NCBI GenBank assembly: GCA_963169105.1
Contig: OY720636.1
Coordinates: 123,058,668-123,122,667, forward strand
From: Ceriagrion tenellum
Lineage: Eukaryota > Arthropoda > Insecta > Odonata > Coenagrionidae
Reading direction: 5' to 3'
DNA: 64,000 bases
Part shown: piece by piece, positions 47,202-60,130 of the stretch
Layout: each line of letters begins with the position of its first letter
Position numbering within the stretch: the first letter of the stretch is position 1
Made by a program: the position numbers and the translations under genes
Notes under the pieces: model-generated
Databases searched by the model: none
What the model was told of the DNA's origin: nothing
Seen by the model: only the letters and a program-made list of their open reading frames with translations

Positions 47202-49360
47202 TCGATTGCAAGAATAAGAATAATTATTTATTTTTATTTACAGTGGTCTTTGTTGCAACTTTGTAAAACTATTAATTCTAATTTAAATATGCAAAAGAAA
47301 AAAGGTCTTGCTGCCAGAAAAACGAACTTACATGTATTTCTTATGGAAACGCTTTTACTCGTCTGGAGTCGAACCGAGGTGAGCATTAGGTGAACAAAAA
47401 GTAGCCATCAACCTTTTGAGTGGTATGATAAATCATGTTACAAAGTTTTACGTCATTACGTGCAGTGGTTTGGTAGTTATAAGTGACCTCACATTCACAC
47501 TTTCTTTTTTACATATAAGATAATCGGAGAATCATGGTTCTGCTACTTTCTACATCCTACAAATTGAGGACGAATAATTTCTGGCATTTTCCTTTCCATC
47601 TTACTGAAGTGTTGGACGCATTAGTTGTACCCCTCCACTTAATTCAGCTATTTATTGTTATTTCGCCCTTAGGCACATTCGGAAAATCATGTTTGACTCA
47701 TTCATTCCTTCTCCCTAGTCGTTACTCCAACTTTTTCCTACCTCTTACCTTTTTCATGCAATACTCTTCGTCAAGGAATTCCTTTAGATGCTTCTAATAT
47801 AGTCCACTTGCTATTATGGAGATATTTGATTTTCTGTTATTTTTCTAGCTCGAATTTTCATTTTTCGGAGAAATAAGTACATTTATCTCTAATTGCTATC
47901 TAATAAGTAGAAACGATGTTTTTAACATTTCATAAATCTTAGTCACCGAAAAATAGTTTCGTAAACTTAATTATTTTAATGACTATTCGATAATATATAT
48001 CAATATGCATTATTGTAGTTATTTACACCTCTATTGCATATCCACTATTTCTTTTTCTTCAATAATATACTTCTAGGTGCCAATTGATCCGGATTCAATC
48101 TGAAAAAATAATCAGAGAGACGCTTACTCTCGGTAATTTCTGTGGTGAATAGCCGCTATTTGATTGGCTTCGTTGACCGAATCATTCCCTTCTCGATAAA
48201 TGTGAACGTGATAGGGCATCTTGGCGTAATTTCGGTTTTAAGAATTTTCTTTTTATATCATCTGGTTGTTATTTTCATTTTTCATACCTTTTCCTCTGGA
48301 TACTAAACGCTAACTTAATATTTAACCACCCATTGATTTCCTTCGTTTTTTGGGACTCCTAATACAACACGGAATACTAAACGCTGGTGAAAAGTTTATA
48401 TGCAAAAATAAACCAAATATCACGTCCTTTCTCAGATAATTGGAGCAATAAGACTATAGTCTCATGTATCTCAGACCGCGATTTTAGCCGATTTCAGGGG
48501 CTAAAAATATATACATATTTCTAATTTTTTCCCTGTGTTCGCTATCGTCGTGCTCCGGGTATATGATTATAAATTTAAATATCTCGAGTAAAAATGATAA
48601 AGAACTAGTCTTGATTCGGGCTAATGGTTCTCGAAACGATTCCATCCGCGATTGTCCGTTGATAACGAGACCTTGTTCTGTTCAGCTTCACATAAAAAAT
48701 CATTGCTTTGACTGCTTTTTGGTCGCTTGTGATATGAACCGAATTATTTATCATATTCCCCGTGTTAGTCTTTTATTCTCTTTTCTGCGTCAGATCATCT
48801 GATCTGCTTTCTAGATAATGCCCCAATAGTAGTAGCTCTGTGCAGTCAACATTACATGCTGATACCCTATGGGCATTATCCTAGTTCAGGGTATTATTTT
48901 AGCTACTTTAAATTTTATGACGTGGATATTTACTCAATATTTCAGATAGTAGTTTTTAGATTCACCCCTTGAACGGGCATAGGAAGCATTGGACTGTGCG
49001 TTTAGAAAAATTGAAGTGCGTTTATAAAGGAAGAAGACTATAGATTTGTGATGGTATTGGCATCTGATAAATTATAATTGGGGACTCTTATAAATTAAAC
49101 CAGGTTGTTGCTTCTATAAAAGGAGCATGGCTTAACATGAATAAATACTGTAAATCAGAGGTTTCATGAGGCTAGATCCTTAATTCATTGTTTATTTTGA
49201 CCGCTCTTTTTCTAAGGGGCGATAAAATTTCCTATTGACTTTAAGAACGTAAAGATGAAAAATTCAACGCCAATACACATATCTCAAAAAAGACTTTAAA
49301 TACTCCTATATACATGAATAAATACTATTTATATCGATCTTGAAAAGAGGAAAGGGAGAA
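47202..49360. other. AT-rich DNA, no gene recognised
   Basis: A B-box-like CGGTTCGACTCC on the reverse strand near 47,370 lacks a convincing A box. ACATGAATAAATACT is repeated exactly at 49,135-49,149 and 49,312-49,326. A small hairpin pairs GATAATGCCC (48,815) with GGGCATTATC (48,880). No exon is supported. Confidence 0.4.
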
Positions 49361-49364
49361 AATC

Positions 49365-49435
49365 ACAGCCACACGTTTTTGATCAAACCAACCATGGTTT
49401 TGTTACGCTATGCTATCATCACAAATCTATCTGCT
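49365..49435 (-). mobile_element. Penelope-like terminal-arm fragment
   Basis: The reverse strand reads GATGATAGCATAGCGTAAC, then AAAACCATGGTTGGTTTGAT and ACGTGTGGC. It parallels the body of copy C at 27.75-27.81 kb (CGAAACCATGATCGAGTTGA then AGTGTGG). No inverted partner or flanking duplication was found, so it is a fragment. Confidence 0.4.
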
Positions 49436-49664
49436 ATTCCTCTTTTGCCCAAGATATCGCAGTAAATGGAATCGGAGCACTGTAATCAGGAATGTTCAGG
49501 GTATCTAGTAATTTATTAGATTAAAATTAGTTATTGTGTTTCAACAACCGATTCCGAATTGCATGGCAAAATACTCGATAAAAAAATGGAGATTTTCCTC
49601 CAGGAAAACCAGTAATTCTTCTCGATTACGATAAATAATGATACAAGTTAAAAAAAAAACAATA

Positions 49665-50402
49665 CAGTGAAACCTGCCTTAAGCGGAACCTGAATTAAAC
49701 GGTAACCAGTCTTATTCGGAATAAAAGTTGGTCCCGGCGATCGTAATAGGGTTTTACATGCATCCGTACCCTGTGCCAAACGGAAACTGCCAAACGCGGA
49801 ACCGGAATCCATTCCCGGGCACGTGAACCTGGGTTAATCGGAATTGTAAAAATATTCCACGCACAATTTTTACCAAAAGGAAGTAAAATCCTAAATTTTT
49901 TTATAATACCCTCTCCCTGGAAAACAATCGTAAGAATGGGACTAGCCAAAGATGTCGTTGGCACACTATGGTCAACCTCATTATTGTCTGACATCACCTC
50001 GCGGGAGGGACGCAAGGCATGTGGCATCGACCGTGTCCTAAAAACTTCCACGTCTCCATAATCCTAACGTGGACTTCAACAGCGATCTTTTAACGATGAA
50101 GATGATTCCCTGACAGATAGTATTTAAGAACACGAGGCCTGTGAATCTGAAAAAGAAGAAGATATAACCGTAAGATGTGAAGAAAACCAGAAGTCCCACA
50201 AGGAGATGTTGTTTCCTTTAGAAGAATAAGCAGAATGTCCTCTTACCAAAGGTAGCACTGATATATTTAATATCTTAAGTAGGGCTATTGGCAACGTAGA
50301 GAATTTTATTGTACAGAAAAATGACCCATTGTTTAGCGGAAACCTGTCTTATCTGGAAAAAATTATGTCCCCGTGAAATTCCGCTAAAGACAGGTTTCAT
50401 TG
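49665..50402 (+). mobile_element. Degenerate pogo/Tigger-like DNA transposon
   Basis: The left end CAGTGAAACCTGCCTTAAGC pairs with the inverse at the right (reverse-complement CAATGAAACCTGTCTTTAGC), about 20 of 23 matching. The left end follows TA, as expected for Tc1/mariner-superfamily targets, while the right flank is TG. AAACCTGTCTTATCTGG near 50,340 and several ACGG/CGGA motifs are subterminal repeats. The right half encodes an acidic remnant (NDEDDSLTDSI, CESEKEEDITV and DIFNILSRAIGNVENFIVQK, with stops), fitting the acidic C-terminus of pogo/Tigger transposases. The DNA-binding and catalytic parts are gone or unrecognisable. At 738 bp it is an internally deleted, dead copy. Confidence 0.6.
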
Positions 50403-50409
50403 TGAAAAG

Positions 50410-50830
50410 AAGAGAAATCCAGCGACCACCTCGTCATTCCCTTATCCCCAAGATTTCTTTTTTCGTAATCTCCCGTTCTATTCTCCACGACAGCCACCGA
50501 CCCATCCCATAGTTCTCATCACCCCCGTCTTTCTCTCTTTCCTGAGAGGCCATTCCCCTTTCGCCCCACTATTCACCCTATGCCACGACCCCCAACGAGC
50601 CCCCGATCCCAACCCTTTGCTTCCCCTGCCCCCCGACACACACTCACTCTCTGTTGCTCCTCCCGCGTTCACTGCCCTCTCCCCACCCCGCTCCACGCCC
50701 CGGTTACACCCTAATCCTCCCCTCTTCCCAGCCTTTGTAATTCCCTTCTCTTTCTCCCTCGTTCCCTCCCCTCGTTCACACTGAAGCTGGTCCTTTCTCA
50801 TTTCTTCGCTCTTCTCGTCATTCTTGGCAG
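50410..50830. other. Pyrimidine-rich C-rich island
   Basis: Plus strand C/T-rich, directly abutting the pogo-like element. The reverse 107-codon frame is Gly-, Arg- and Glu-rich by composition. Confidence 0.55.
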
Positions 50831-53335
50831 CTTTTCACGAGCTCTCCTGTGTAATCCGTTTGTGGCGGCATTTCCTCTCGAAGAATGTCTCCGTGCCTGA
50901 GCTATGAGTCATGAGTCTATGATGGTGTACTTTTTTTCCTTCCACGCGCTGGAAATGGTGGTGATTATGGCCGTCTGCATCCGTATCTTTTTTAAATTTC
51001 ATTTGGAGTCATTATGCTCACTGTGGGAAACCTCGTAGCCCTTCGGAAAAATATTCCAGCTATCCTTTTTCAATGAGTCAAACGTTCAAATATCGTGTCT
51101 TTGTAATAACTGGGTCTCTAAATTTTTCAATTGTATAATTATTTGACGATGCATATCAAGTTGGGAACATTTTTTAAAGAATTTCCCGTACTTTTGGAAC
51201 TTTTTGGACGTACACACTTTGAGAGACGTTTTTGCGCAAATCCTAGGAGTTATGCGAACGCTTTCCTTTGAGAGGTAAGGACTTAAAGATTTTCCAGATG
51301 GCAGTAAATCTCACCAAGTTTTATTCTGTTGGTAACTTGTTTCATATGATATGAAGGTTTGGAACTGAATGGAAATCACTTATTGATACTTTTTTCAATT
51401 CACATGAATTAAAAATATAGAGATATATCCTTGTTGATTTCAGTTTAGCAGCAAAAAAGTGGTTTAATTACCCATTGAAATTCTTTCGACTTTTCGATCA
51501 TCACATTTGCCTTGAAAACTTGATGTCTTGAATGATTTTGTGTATATAGTTCAATTTATTTTACATAAAGACCGCGGTATTGCTACGCATAACCTATGTG
51601 TACAGTTTTGTTTTGACTTCAAGCAATAGGAAGTATTTGTTTGTAAAAGAAAGCTTCGATAATAAATTTTAACGAGATAAAAAATTTATTTGTTGACTCC
51701 GCAAAAGAATAGGGGAGATTTTTGGACGGTATCATTTGTAGCAATTTATTGGTGTTGGTGATGTTTTACACGATACGAGTCGACTGTAAAGATGAAACGG
51801 TGTCCAGCATACCGTGCTTTCAAGGCTGGATTTCGACATCACATTCCATCAAATGATCAGGTGCTTTTAATCGTCAAGGTGATTGCAATACAGGTGCAAG
51901 AGCTGAAAACCTGAGTATTGAACCATTGTGTTTTCGGGCGCATCATCATGTCTCAACGCTCTTCACGGATAGAAGAATGGGTTATAAACGAACACGTGGT
52001 GTCGACTCAGCGTGCTTACATCCGGTTTAGTCACTTTCCGCGATGAGACTACAAATTTTACGACACATTTTCTAGGCTGAATGTTTGTGATAACTTTCTA
52101 TCCATGTCGAGTGAAAAATGACACTGGGAAATGCGTACCACTTAAAGCGACCAGTCAGTTGATACATTAACTCCATCTGAATTTTTCCGGGAAGACGTAA
52201 CAAAAATGGAAGGTGTATTTTAGCAATTTTTTGTTCTGCTCAAATTGTAAGCCATTCTTTAGGTCCTCTTCTCATTTGTTATTGAGCAATCGTATTTTTT
52301 ATTCAAAATTACAAATCATGTAAATATTCATATTATCTTAAAATATGACTTTGAAATAGTTTTTATAATTGACGGAACTAATTGCCTAAATTTAATGTCC
52401 CGTCGACAGACCATACGGTCTGACAGAACATTAATGTAATAAAAGTTCAAGTAAAATAAATAAAAAATAAAAATAAAATTTCATTCCCCCTTCATATAAA
52501 AATACCAAGTTATACCTCTCAGAATCATGGCATCTCTCATAAACGTAATCGATGCGATGTCCCTTGAATATATTGGATATGAAAGTGAAAAATTAGTGCA
52601 AAAACATGGCGTGTGGCTAAAAACATTTTGTAAGAGTAAGTGACACAGATGAGATCTAAGCTCAAATTTTAAGATTAGTTCAAGTCGTAATTAGGTATTG
52701 ACTGTAAACACTAATGAACACCTTTATTAAATGAAATTTTTAAATCAATTTTTGAAAAAATCCATCTCTATTGCGTATTCTGTTTTTGTTTCCCTGAAAT
52801 AAACTTTCCTTTGTGGACTTCTGGTGAACCATATTGTTAACAGTAATTCTATTCTCAATTTTATTACTTTTTCGGTAGTGATCAATTAACATACTTTTTT
52901 GATCAACCGCCTGGTCGTAAAAAAGTTTTTATTTGTATATTCGCCAGCCTTTGCATATATTCCTGCGTTTATATTCGTAATTATTTTCTCCATGTGGGTC
53001 AATAATACTTTATATCATAATATTTTCTGTCAAAGCATATTTTCCCAAAATTGTGAGCAGTTGTCGCATCACATTCCCTCACTCTTTTCATTATTATTTT
53101 TTTAAGTAAGTAATGTCTTTTAGCATGTATTTTCTTCCTTTAAATGTTTACAATTGGATTAATAATTTACCTTTACGCGAGAAGACTTTAAAATAGTTAT
53201 TATTGCTTAACTGATAAAATATATTTTTTATAATCCTATAAATTAGCTATCTTAGTATCAGTTAAAATAATTTAATCCCTGAGATTGCACTTTATCCTGC
53301 ATATAGAGAGAGCTTGGATGATGGCTAGTGTGGAA
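50831..53335. other. AT-rich DNA, no gene recognised
   Basis: Around 51,785-51,850 the reverse strand reads GATGTCGAAATCCAGCCTTG, reminiscent of a Penelope-like arm, but without inverted partner or duplication. An A/T simple patch (AAATAAAAAATAAAAATAAA) is at 52,453. No exon is supported. Confidence 0.4.
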
Positions 53336-53339
53336 CAAG

Positions 53340-54200
53340 TGCAGTGCGCTGCGTGAGGGACGTATTACTGCCCTCACTCATTCCAACTCGGCATTGAGCA
53401 GACGTCTCATTCCATTTCCTTCCGTCCTTCTTCGCATCGCCTTCTTCCTCTATCTCTCTCTCTATCTTTCACTCTTGCTCTACGCCCCGCAGGAAATCCC
53501 TGCCTTCCTCCTAATTATCCAACCACTCAACCATTGTCCCATCTCCCCATGACAACACTTCCAATCGGTCAGTATCCTTTCCACCGCGTTCCCGAAGAAA
53601 CCCTTTCTTCTTCTGTTGGTGCTGCTCCTCCTCCTCCGCGGCTGCTCTTCCGCACCCGCCCACGCACCCCTCCTCTCCCATTCACTCTCATTCTTCCTCC
53701 CCTGACCCCACTGTTTCGGCTTCACCCTTCATCGCGACATGCTGCACGGCTCCCCCGACCGCCGTGCGGACACCGCCAACAGGCATATCCCCCCCCTTCT
53801 CCCTTTTAACCAACCGGGTCTCGGCGCATGCACTCGCCAACACTTCAACAGGGGGGAATGGGGGAATGGATCACCCTCAACCCCCTTTCCACCCCCCTAT
53901 CCATTTGCCCCCTCCCCAAAAAACCCTCTGTTACGCCCCCTTCCCCCCACCCCTCCGATCCGAGCCCTCTTTAACCGATGCTCCCCAACCCAACTCCGAT
54001 TTCACACGCTTGGGTGGAAGGAGTCCCGCTAGAGTGGACCAACTCTTTCCTCTTTTCGCTCTCATTCTCCCCTCTCCCTATACTTCCTTCGTCTGTCTCT
54101 TCCTTCCCCCCTCTCCTCCCATCTCTCTCTCTCTCTCTCTTTCTGTCTCTACTTCTCACACTCCATCTCACCCGAGCGCCCCCCTAGGGAATCTGTCGAC
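53340..54200. other. Pyrimidine-rich C-rich island
   Basis: C/T-rich plus strand with (TC)n near 54,121-54,145 and many CCCC runs. Three overlapping forward registers are open at once, giving Pro/Ser/Leu-rich products, so no gene is called. Confidence 0.6.
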
Positions 54201-55005
54201 GGTGAGGAAAAAGAGCGTAGAATTTGGGTGGCACTGTCGGTGGGCAATGTCCGATTTGTCAAAAGAATACGAAAGATTTTCAACAATAGATGTGACTCAA
54301 TGTGGAGATATCGTGAATATTTCAGGATGGTAGGTTGTACTTGCTCGTATAAATGATACTCATGGTGAGCAAAATTCTGGTGAGATGTAACGTAAAAAAA
54401 TCGTATTGTACGACGTTGAAATTCTTTGCGCTTTCTTTTTCTTGTAAATTATCAGTGGCTGTATACTCTTCTCAGGCAATCGAGCAAGGAGCCGAGCCGA
54501 GCTTCTTGCAACCGAGTAATATTCTCCGTATCTTCCGGTGTTTAGAATGCAGACCTAATTGTCATCACCAGGGCTGTCGATTCACAGTCCGACCATAAAC
54601 AGTCATGATGACGGAGGGAAAGTATTCTTTTGAAACGTCCGGGGATAAGGAGATAAGCGCACGGTTGGAAGACAGAAGAGTTTATATCCATTAAAGAATC
54701 AAATCTTTTATCGGCGACTGTTTGCTATATTAATATAGAATAATATGATCGTTAAGAGGTTGAATTTTTACCCTTAGTTGACTTGCCTGTGGGTACCAAA
54801 TCTAGAGAGAATATTATCACCAATTAATGCTGATTTTTCCGTAATTAAAAAAAAGTTAATTTAATTTAGGAAGGGAACCTAAGTATTAGGGGGCATACTT
54901 ATTCCTTTAAATATTATCTTGATCATTGGAGGGTCTGCGGTGTGAATACTCAAATATGATAAGCACTTTCTTGCATTTTCTGCAGTAAGATTCGTTAATG
55001 TTTCT
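54201..55005. other. AT-rich DNA, no gene seen
   Basis: The frame at 54,353-54,598 contains a few Cys and a Ser-rich part but no domain or splice context I recognise. Confidence 0.4.
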
Positions 55006-55009
55006 AAAA

Positions 55010-55975
55010 TCTTGGAATGTTCGAAACGGAAGTTGCAGCAAGGGGCAAGTGTGAGGCAAAAACTGGGAGCCGGAGGAGGGATACAGAAGATGCCTAAAGA
55101 TTAGTAGTCTAGAGGGCGAGGATGTTCGAGTTAGGCGCTGTCAAAATTCTCGAAAATATTTGCGTGACTATTATAAGGAAAGGCAAATATTTTAAGCATG
55201 GGTGGCGACCTCAGAGGTCTTAACATGAGATCGCTTAGAGAAAAATACCAGGAATGAAGGGAGGGTTTTGTCAAGAGGGAAGCAACTACTGCTTCGAAAG
55301 AATCAGCGACCTGTGAGCGTGGGGTGGCTCGTGGCTGTTTAGGGTCGGGGGAAAAGGGAAGGTTGGGAAGGGTTGAAGGTTGATATGATGCCGTGACAAA
55401 GGCGGGAGGGAAGTCCGCGGCCAGCAAAGGGTGGTCGCATGCTCAAATAGGTCCCAATACTAATGTGGACATACATCTCTGCAATGGACAAGGGTCACTT
55501 GACGACTCTGAAGGGGATGGGGGCGAGAGGGATGTGGGACGCGATGGTGGAGAGAGAGAGGGAGGAAGGCAACTGAGGTGCCAGGAGGGAGGGAGGGCGG
55601 ACGGGTTTTTGGAAACTGGTCCCGGGGTCGGGAGTATGACGGGGATTTTCGAGAAGCTGTTGGAGGGGGAGACTGGATGGGGTGGGAAGGGAGAATTCCC
55701 TCTGCACAGAATAGGAAGATGAGAGGAACAGGGGTTGGTGAGTTGACGAGGGTGGGGGGTGGGAGACAGGGCGGGAGGGGGCCGAGAGTTATTTCGGAGA
55801 TTCGGGGGAAGAGGACCCGCTGTAGCGGTGGTCCACTTTCCTTAATGAAGTGCGTCTCTTGCGGGGTGATATCTGGGATTCTTTGCTTGACACCTTCCTT
55901 TCCTAAGGTTGACAGAAGAGAGGGAGGGCATTGTATTGGATTGGGGCTTGTTTCGCCCTTCCTCTGATTCGGTTA
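55010..55975. other. G-rich island
   Basis: Plus strand G/A-rich, the mirror of the C-rich islands elsewhere. Gly-, Arg- and Glu-rich forward frames and a Pro/Ser-rich reverse frame are by-products. Many GGG tracts at short spacing make quadruplex formation plausible. Confidence 0.55.
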
Positions 55976-58900
55976 GTCTTTTTAGTTATTATTAATCGAA
56001 AAGGGCCTTTTCCCCCTCGAGTGATTCGTCTAGATTGGGTTGTCTACGGTGGCCGAATGATTGATTGTGTTTAAACGGATGAAAAAGGAAATGGGAGGTG
56101 AACTAGGAGCATAAGCGGTGGAAATATGAAGATGTCGTGAGCCTATTTCAATCTAGAAGATTGTCCATTACTGCTAAATTAACCTCGTTAGAGCACAATA
56201 GGCTATCGCGTAGCTTTATTCCGACCTGATTTTTAGCAGTTGCTATTAGATTCGGTGGTTGATTTAATCATGAATTTGTTCCTACGTATGGTCTATTCCT
56301 GTTGGATTAGAAGTCGTTGATGTGAACAGTGAGTCCTGACATATGAAATGGCTATAGAAGCTCTAGTTTCCATTGACAATACTAATGATTGGGTAGTAGA
56401 GTATTTTGACGGTGTTAAATTCAATCCGGATTGTATTCCAATTTTTCTCTCTTCATTCGTCGGTACGCCATGTTCTGTCTCGCTTTAATTTATTACCGGC
56501 TGATAGCCGTGTCTTCTATCCACTTCCTATTAATCAAATAAACCTTTACATTACCCTCTTTGCACTCACTACCATCCACTTGGTGTTAGTGTGTTTGTTG
56601 GAGATTGCAATACTGGAATGCATAAACGTATTAGACACGAACTATTTGATAAATTATTTTCCTAGTAGTTTTTAATTATCGGCTATACTAGCTATCTGCC
56701 TTTGGAAAACCAGAAGATAAGTGAAGGATACACTATTTAATAAAAGTAATATCTGACTTCTCTATTCAATATAATATATATTAGATGATACTCGAGGGAA
56801 ATACTTACTTTCTAGAGGTGGTTGAATTTCATACCACAGATCAAGTATCAAATAATCAAAGGAACAGTGCATTCAGTTCAGAGTGAACAGGAAAGAACCT
56901 CTATGAAACAGTGCAAGCAGCTTAGGCTATCAGATCGCGGTAACTTGCGCGATAAATAAATTGCGGGTGACTTACTGTAGAGTTTCCTTTTTTGTAATAA
57001 AAAATCTACACTGTGCTCTTTCTTTTGACTTTGAAAATTTTAAGTGCCGTTAGACTTTTTTAAGAGTATTGTTGCAAAAAAAACCTTTTGGGTAGGTATA
57101 GAGAAATTGGACCTGCCGAGTGGGAGCATTTATTTGCCTGTGGTGATACATCCTCCAGGTTTATGCTTTGTCAGCAGCAACAGGGTAAGTCAATTATACG
57201 TTGACTTTGGCCCCTATTTGATTTGTGGACGCCATGTCAAGCTCACCTGTGGCGATCGAAGCGATTGATTGAATCCCAGCGCCAGGGTGACTCCTCTTCC
57301 TAATATCAATCTAGAGGTTCATTTTCTGCGGAGGATTTCAATACGCTATTCAGAACGCCCGCTCGCCTTTCCGCCTCTGGTATATGACCTTAGCATTCGT
57401 GGAACATTCTAATGCACTCCTTTTTGAGTAACAAAAATGATAGGAAAAGCTACAGATAACCTCATACATGAGACAATTTTACTGATAGTCGCAAAAGCTG
57501 ATACGCAATTTACTTTGTTTTTTTTTAAAGATTTTATTTGTTTTTTGCCATGACTATTTGCATAAAAATATGGAAAATATGAGTTGAATTTTCACTCTGT
57601 TCAGATTCTTGGTTCCCAGAATTTGTTGACTAACGAAAGAGTTGTCCCTTAAAGCGATAGTCCCTAATACTTCTGTGTCAGCACTTATGAGTCATGCCAG
57701 CTATATTAAAAAAATAAATAAACCATTTTATTTTTATGCTTTCTCGGTGTGGTGGATAAAAATTGAGAGAAAGCTCCGGGGATATACGAAGTAAAATCTT
57801 ACAATTCATCCACTGTTTCTGGCTCCTGCTGGTCACCTTTTTAAGGAAGTACTAAGTGTGTCCACTGTTATGATGTCTTTTGTACATTTAGTGTATTCAA
57901 GTGGAGAGGAGGGAAGGATGGAGGTGGAATGAGAGGGAAAAAGACTATTTACAGGGGGGACATGCTCCAATCAACGGTGATTGAAATGCTATCTTATATT
58001 TTTGGACTATTTAGGTTTTTTTAATTTTATTGAACTTAAGCGGCAAAAGAGGGTAGTTTGACTAAAATGGCACTAAGTACGCTTTGGCTGAGATGATGGC
58101 TTCGGGACTTAGTATTTTATTCGAAAAGTCCATAACTCCTTCACAGCCAAAAAAATAGAGAATCTATGAAAGTCATAAACAAAAGATTCTACTGGATAAG
58201 TTGTACAATTTTTAAATCAGCATTTTATTGCAATCATATCCGTGCCAATTAGCTTTTTGATCTTTAGAGATAATATCTCATAATAGTTGCAGCCACAAAA
58301 ACGATGGCGCGAGGTCTGAAATCATATTGGGTATTCTCCGCTGAAAGTTTTCTTTTGGTATATGATTTGGTACGTGATTTCTTACGTGAATCTCGTTCGT
58401 ATGACTCATTTTTTTATATCTTATATTGGATTGATACCGTTCATTAGTAGTAGCCCATCGGCTTTACGCACTTTAGCAGTACAGGACATTGTCTCTCTGC
58501 CGTTATCATATAAGGACAATAGCGCCTGATAGAGTTCGAAAATCTCTCGTCCAAATTCGAACCAAACCCAGAGACCAGTTATTTTTTAGTGCAAGGGGCA
58601 AACAATGTCCTTTGAGGAGAGCCGTTCTCAAACACCAGTTGTCCTCGTGCTAATTTTAATTAGCTATTTTATTTCACCACCAGATGAGCAAGTAATAATT
58701 GCTTGAAATTTTAAAGGGTGTTCATGAACGCCAAGCAAACAAATTTTGCCCCTTTTTCGTTTCCTATACCTTTTAATTATCGATATCAATTGATGGGTAA
58801 GTGTCCTCAATATTTTAAATATTTGAATTTTTCATATATTTTGTCTGCACATTGGGTATTATAATTTCTATTCCGGAAAGTTTGAAACCTATTAGTGGCC

Positions 58901-59340
58901 ATATGCATACCTCAACTGGCTTTTTATTTCTTTGCGAGAATGAATTTTATGAGTCAGTCGGCAATTTCCTCTAAGAACATGATTGCTTTTAGGATTCATA
59001 ATTTTTTTTCATTAAACATGAGATTTTAAATTTGAGAGCAGCTCAAATACTATTTGTGCTCAGTTTTCGCTATGTTTAGACTCATTTTAAGAGGTTTTTT
59101 GTTTAAAATTCCATCCAATTGCATAGAGGGGCTTCGGAATAATCCATGTCTTTGAAACTTTCCTTTGTTTCCTCCCTCACTTAAATAGGGAAGAAAAAAT
59201 GGAAACATATCGGTAATGGAATACATTATTTTGAAGTGTTTTTACATGTTCCTTCTTTGTTTGATATTTCATCCATCGCAAAATGTTCACGTGATCGAAC
59301 TCAATTGATCGGGAACCGGTCTATATCAAAAATTTCTCAC
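55976..59340. other. AT-rich DNA, no gene recognised
   Basis: The frame at 57,044-57,268 crosses a consensus GTAAGT at 57,185 that could end an exon, but its protein (GIEKLDLPSGSIYLPVVIHP) matches nothing I know. The rest is AT-rich with no repeats I can support. Confidence 0.4.
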
Positions 59341-60130
59341 GGTAATCCTCTCCACTCTCACCTCCCCCACTCTCCACATCACCCGTTGAAGTCTCTCACG
59401 TCATATCATAATACATATTTAGCATCAGCGGAGGGTGCGTTCCCTGGTTCATTGTCGCGGACAATGGGAGGAGGCTCGCGGTCCGTCTCCGAGCTTCACG
59501 GCGCGAAAAATGGCTGCAAGGGGCAAAGTGGGTTAAGGGAAAACGAGTTGGGAATCGCCAGCATGTCCCGCGCCGGAACTCACGTGCCTCGGGTCCCCTG
59601 GGCCGACTGGACGACGTCGCTGTTTTGGCGTCGGGCCCCCCTGCTGATTGGCACCGAGTGGTCAAGCCCCGTCCACCGCTGCCCGCCCTCTCGTCCCGCT
59701 ACATTTTACCCCCTTTCACTCCGTCTCCCTCCCTCCCCCCTGACTCCATACCCTTCCCACGCAACCCCTTGATGCCCCAGCAAACCTCACGGCTACTTGG
59801 ACCTGTCTCACGATACGCAAAGACCCCCTCCCTTCCCATTAACATACCTCGCTCCGGATCTTTCCTTTCCTGTGCCGGACTCCCGTCATCGTCCAACTTC
59901 GTCGACACGCCACGCCGAGAGGGCAGTCGGCTTTGGCAGTGAAAAAAAATTGAACACTTCATCTCGACCCGTTGGACTCTCTCAGGAACGTTGGTCCGCG
60001 AAACACTCTTTCAACCTCCCCTTCCCGCACAGACTGGACCTTAAATGTTTCACGTCACTCCCACGCGACGGGAGTCGAGATTCGCTGGCGCATGCATATT
60101 AATATAAACGCACGCGCGTTTTGAGTCGTG
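59341..60130. other. C-rich, CpG-rich island
   Basis: CpG-dense between about 59,480 and 59,660 (GGCGCGAAAAATGGC, CCGACTGGACGACGTCGC), then C/T-rich to 59,900 and CpG-rich again near 60,060-60,130 with a TATTAATATAAACGCACGCG segment. Long frames on both strands have no domain. Confidence 0.5.

Noticed and set aside
47355..47385. Reverse-strand B-box-like GGTTCGACTCC
   Set aside because: Upstream A-box candidate is poor and no acceptor stem forms.
48813..48892. Tiny inverted repeat (GATAATGCCC with GGGCATTATC)
   Set aside because: Only about 12 bases, no matching flanks; could be chance in AT-rich DNA.
57044..57268. 74-codon frame with internal GTAAGT
   Set aside because: No known domain, no acceptor upstream, and the frame crosses the donor.
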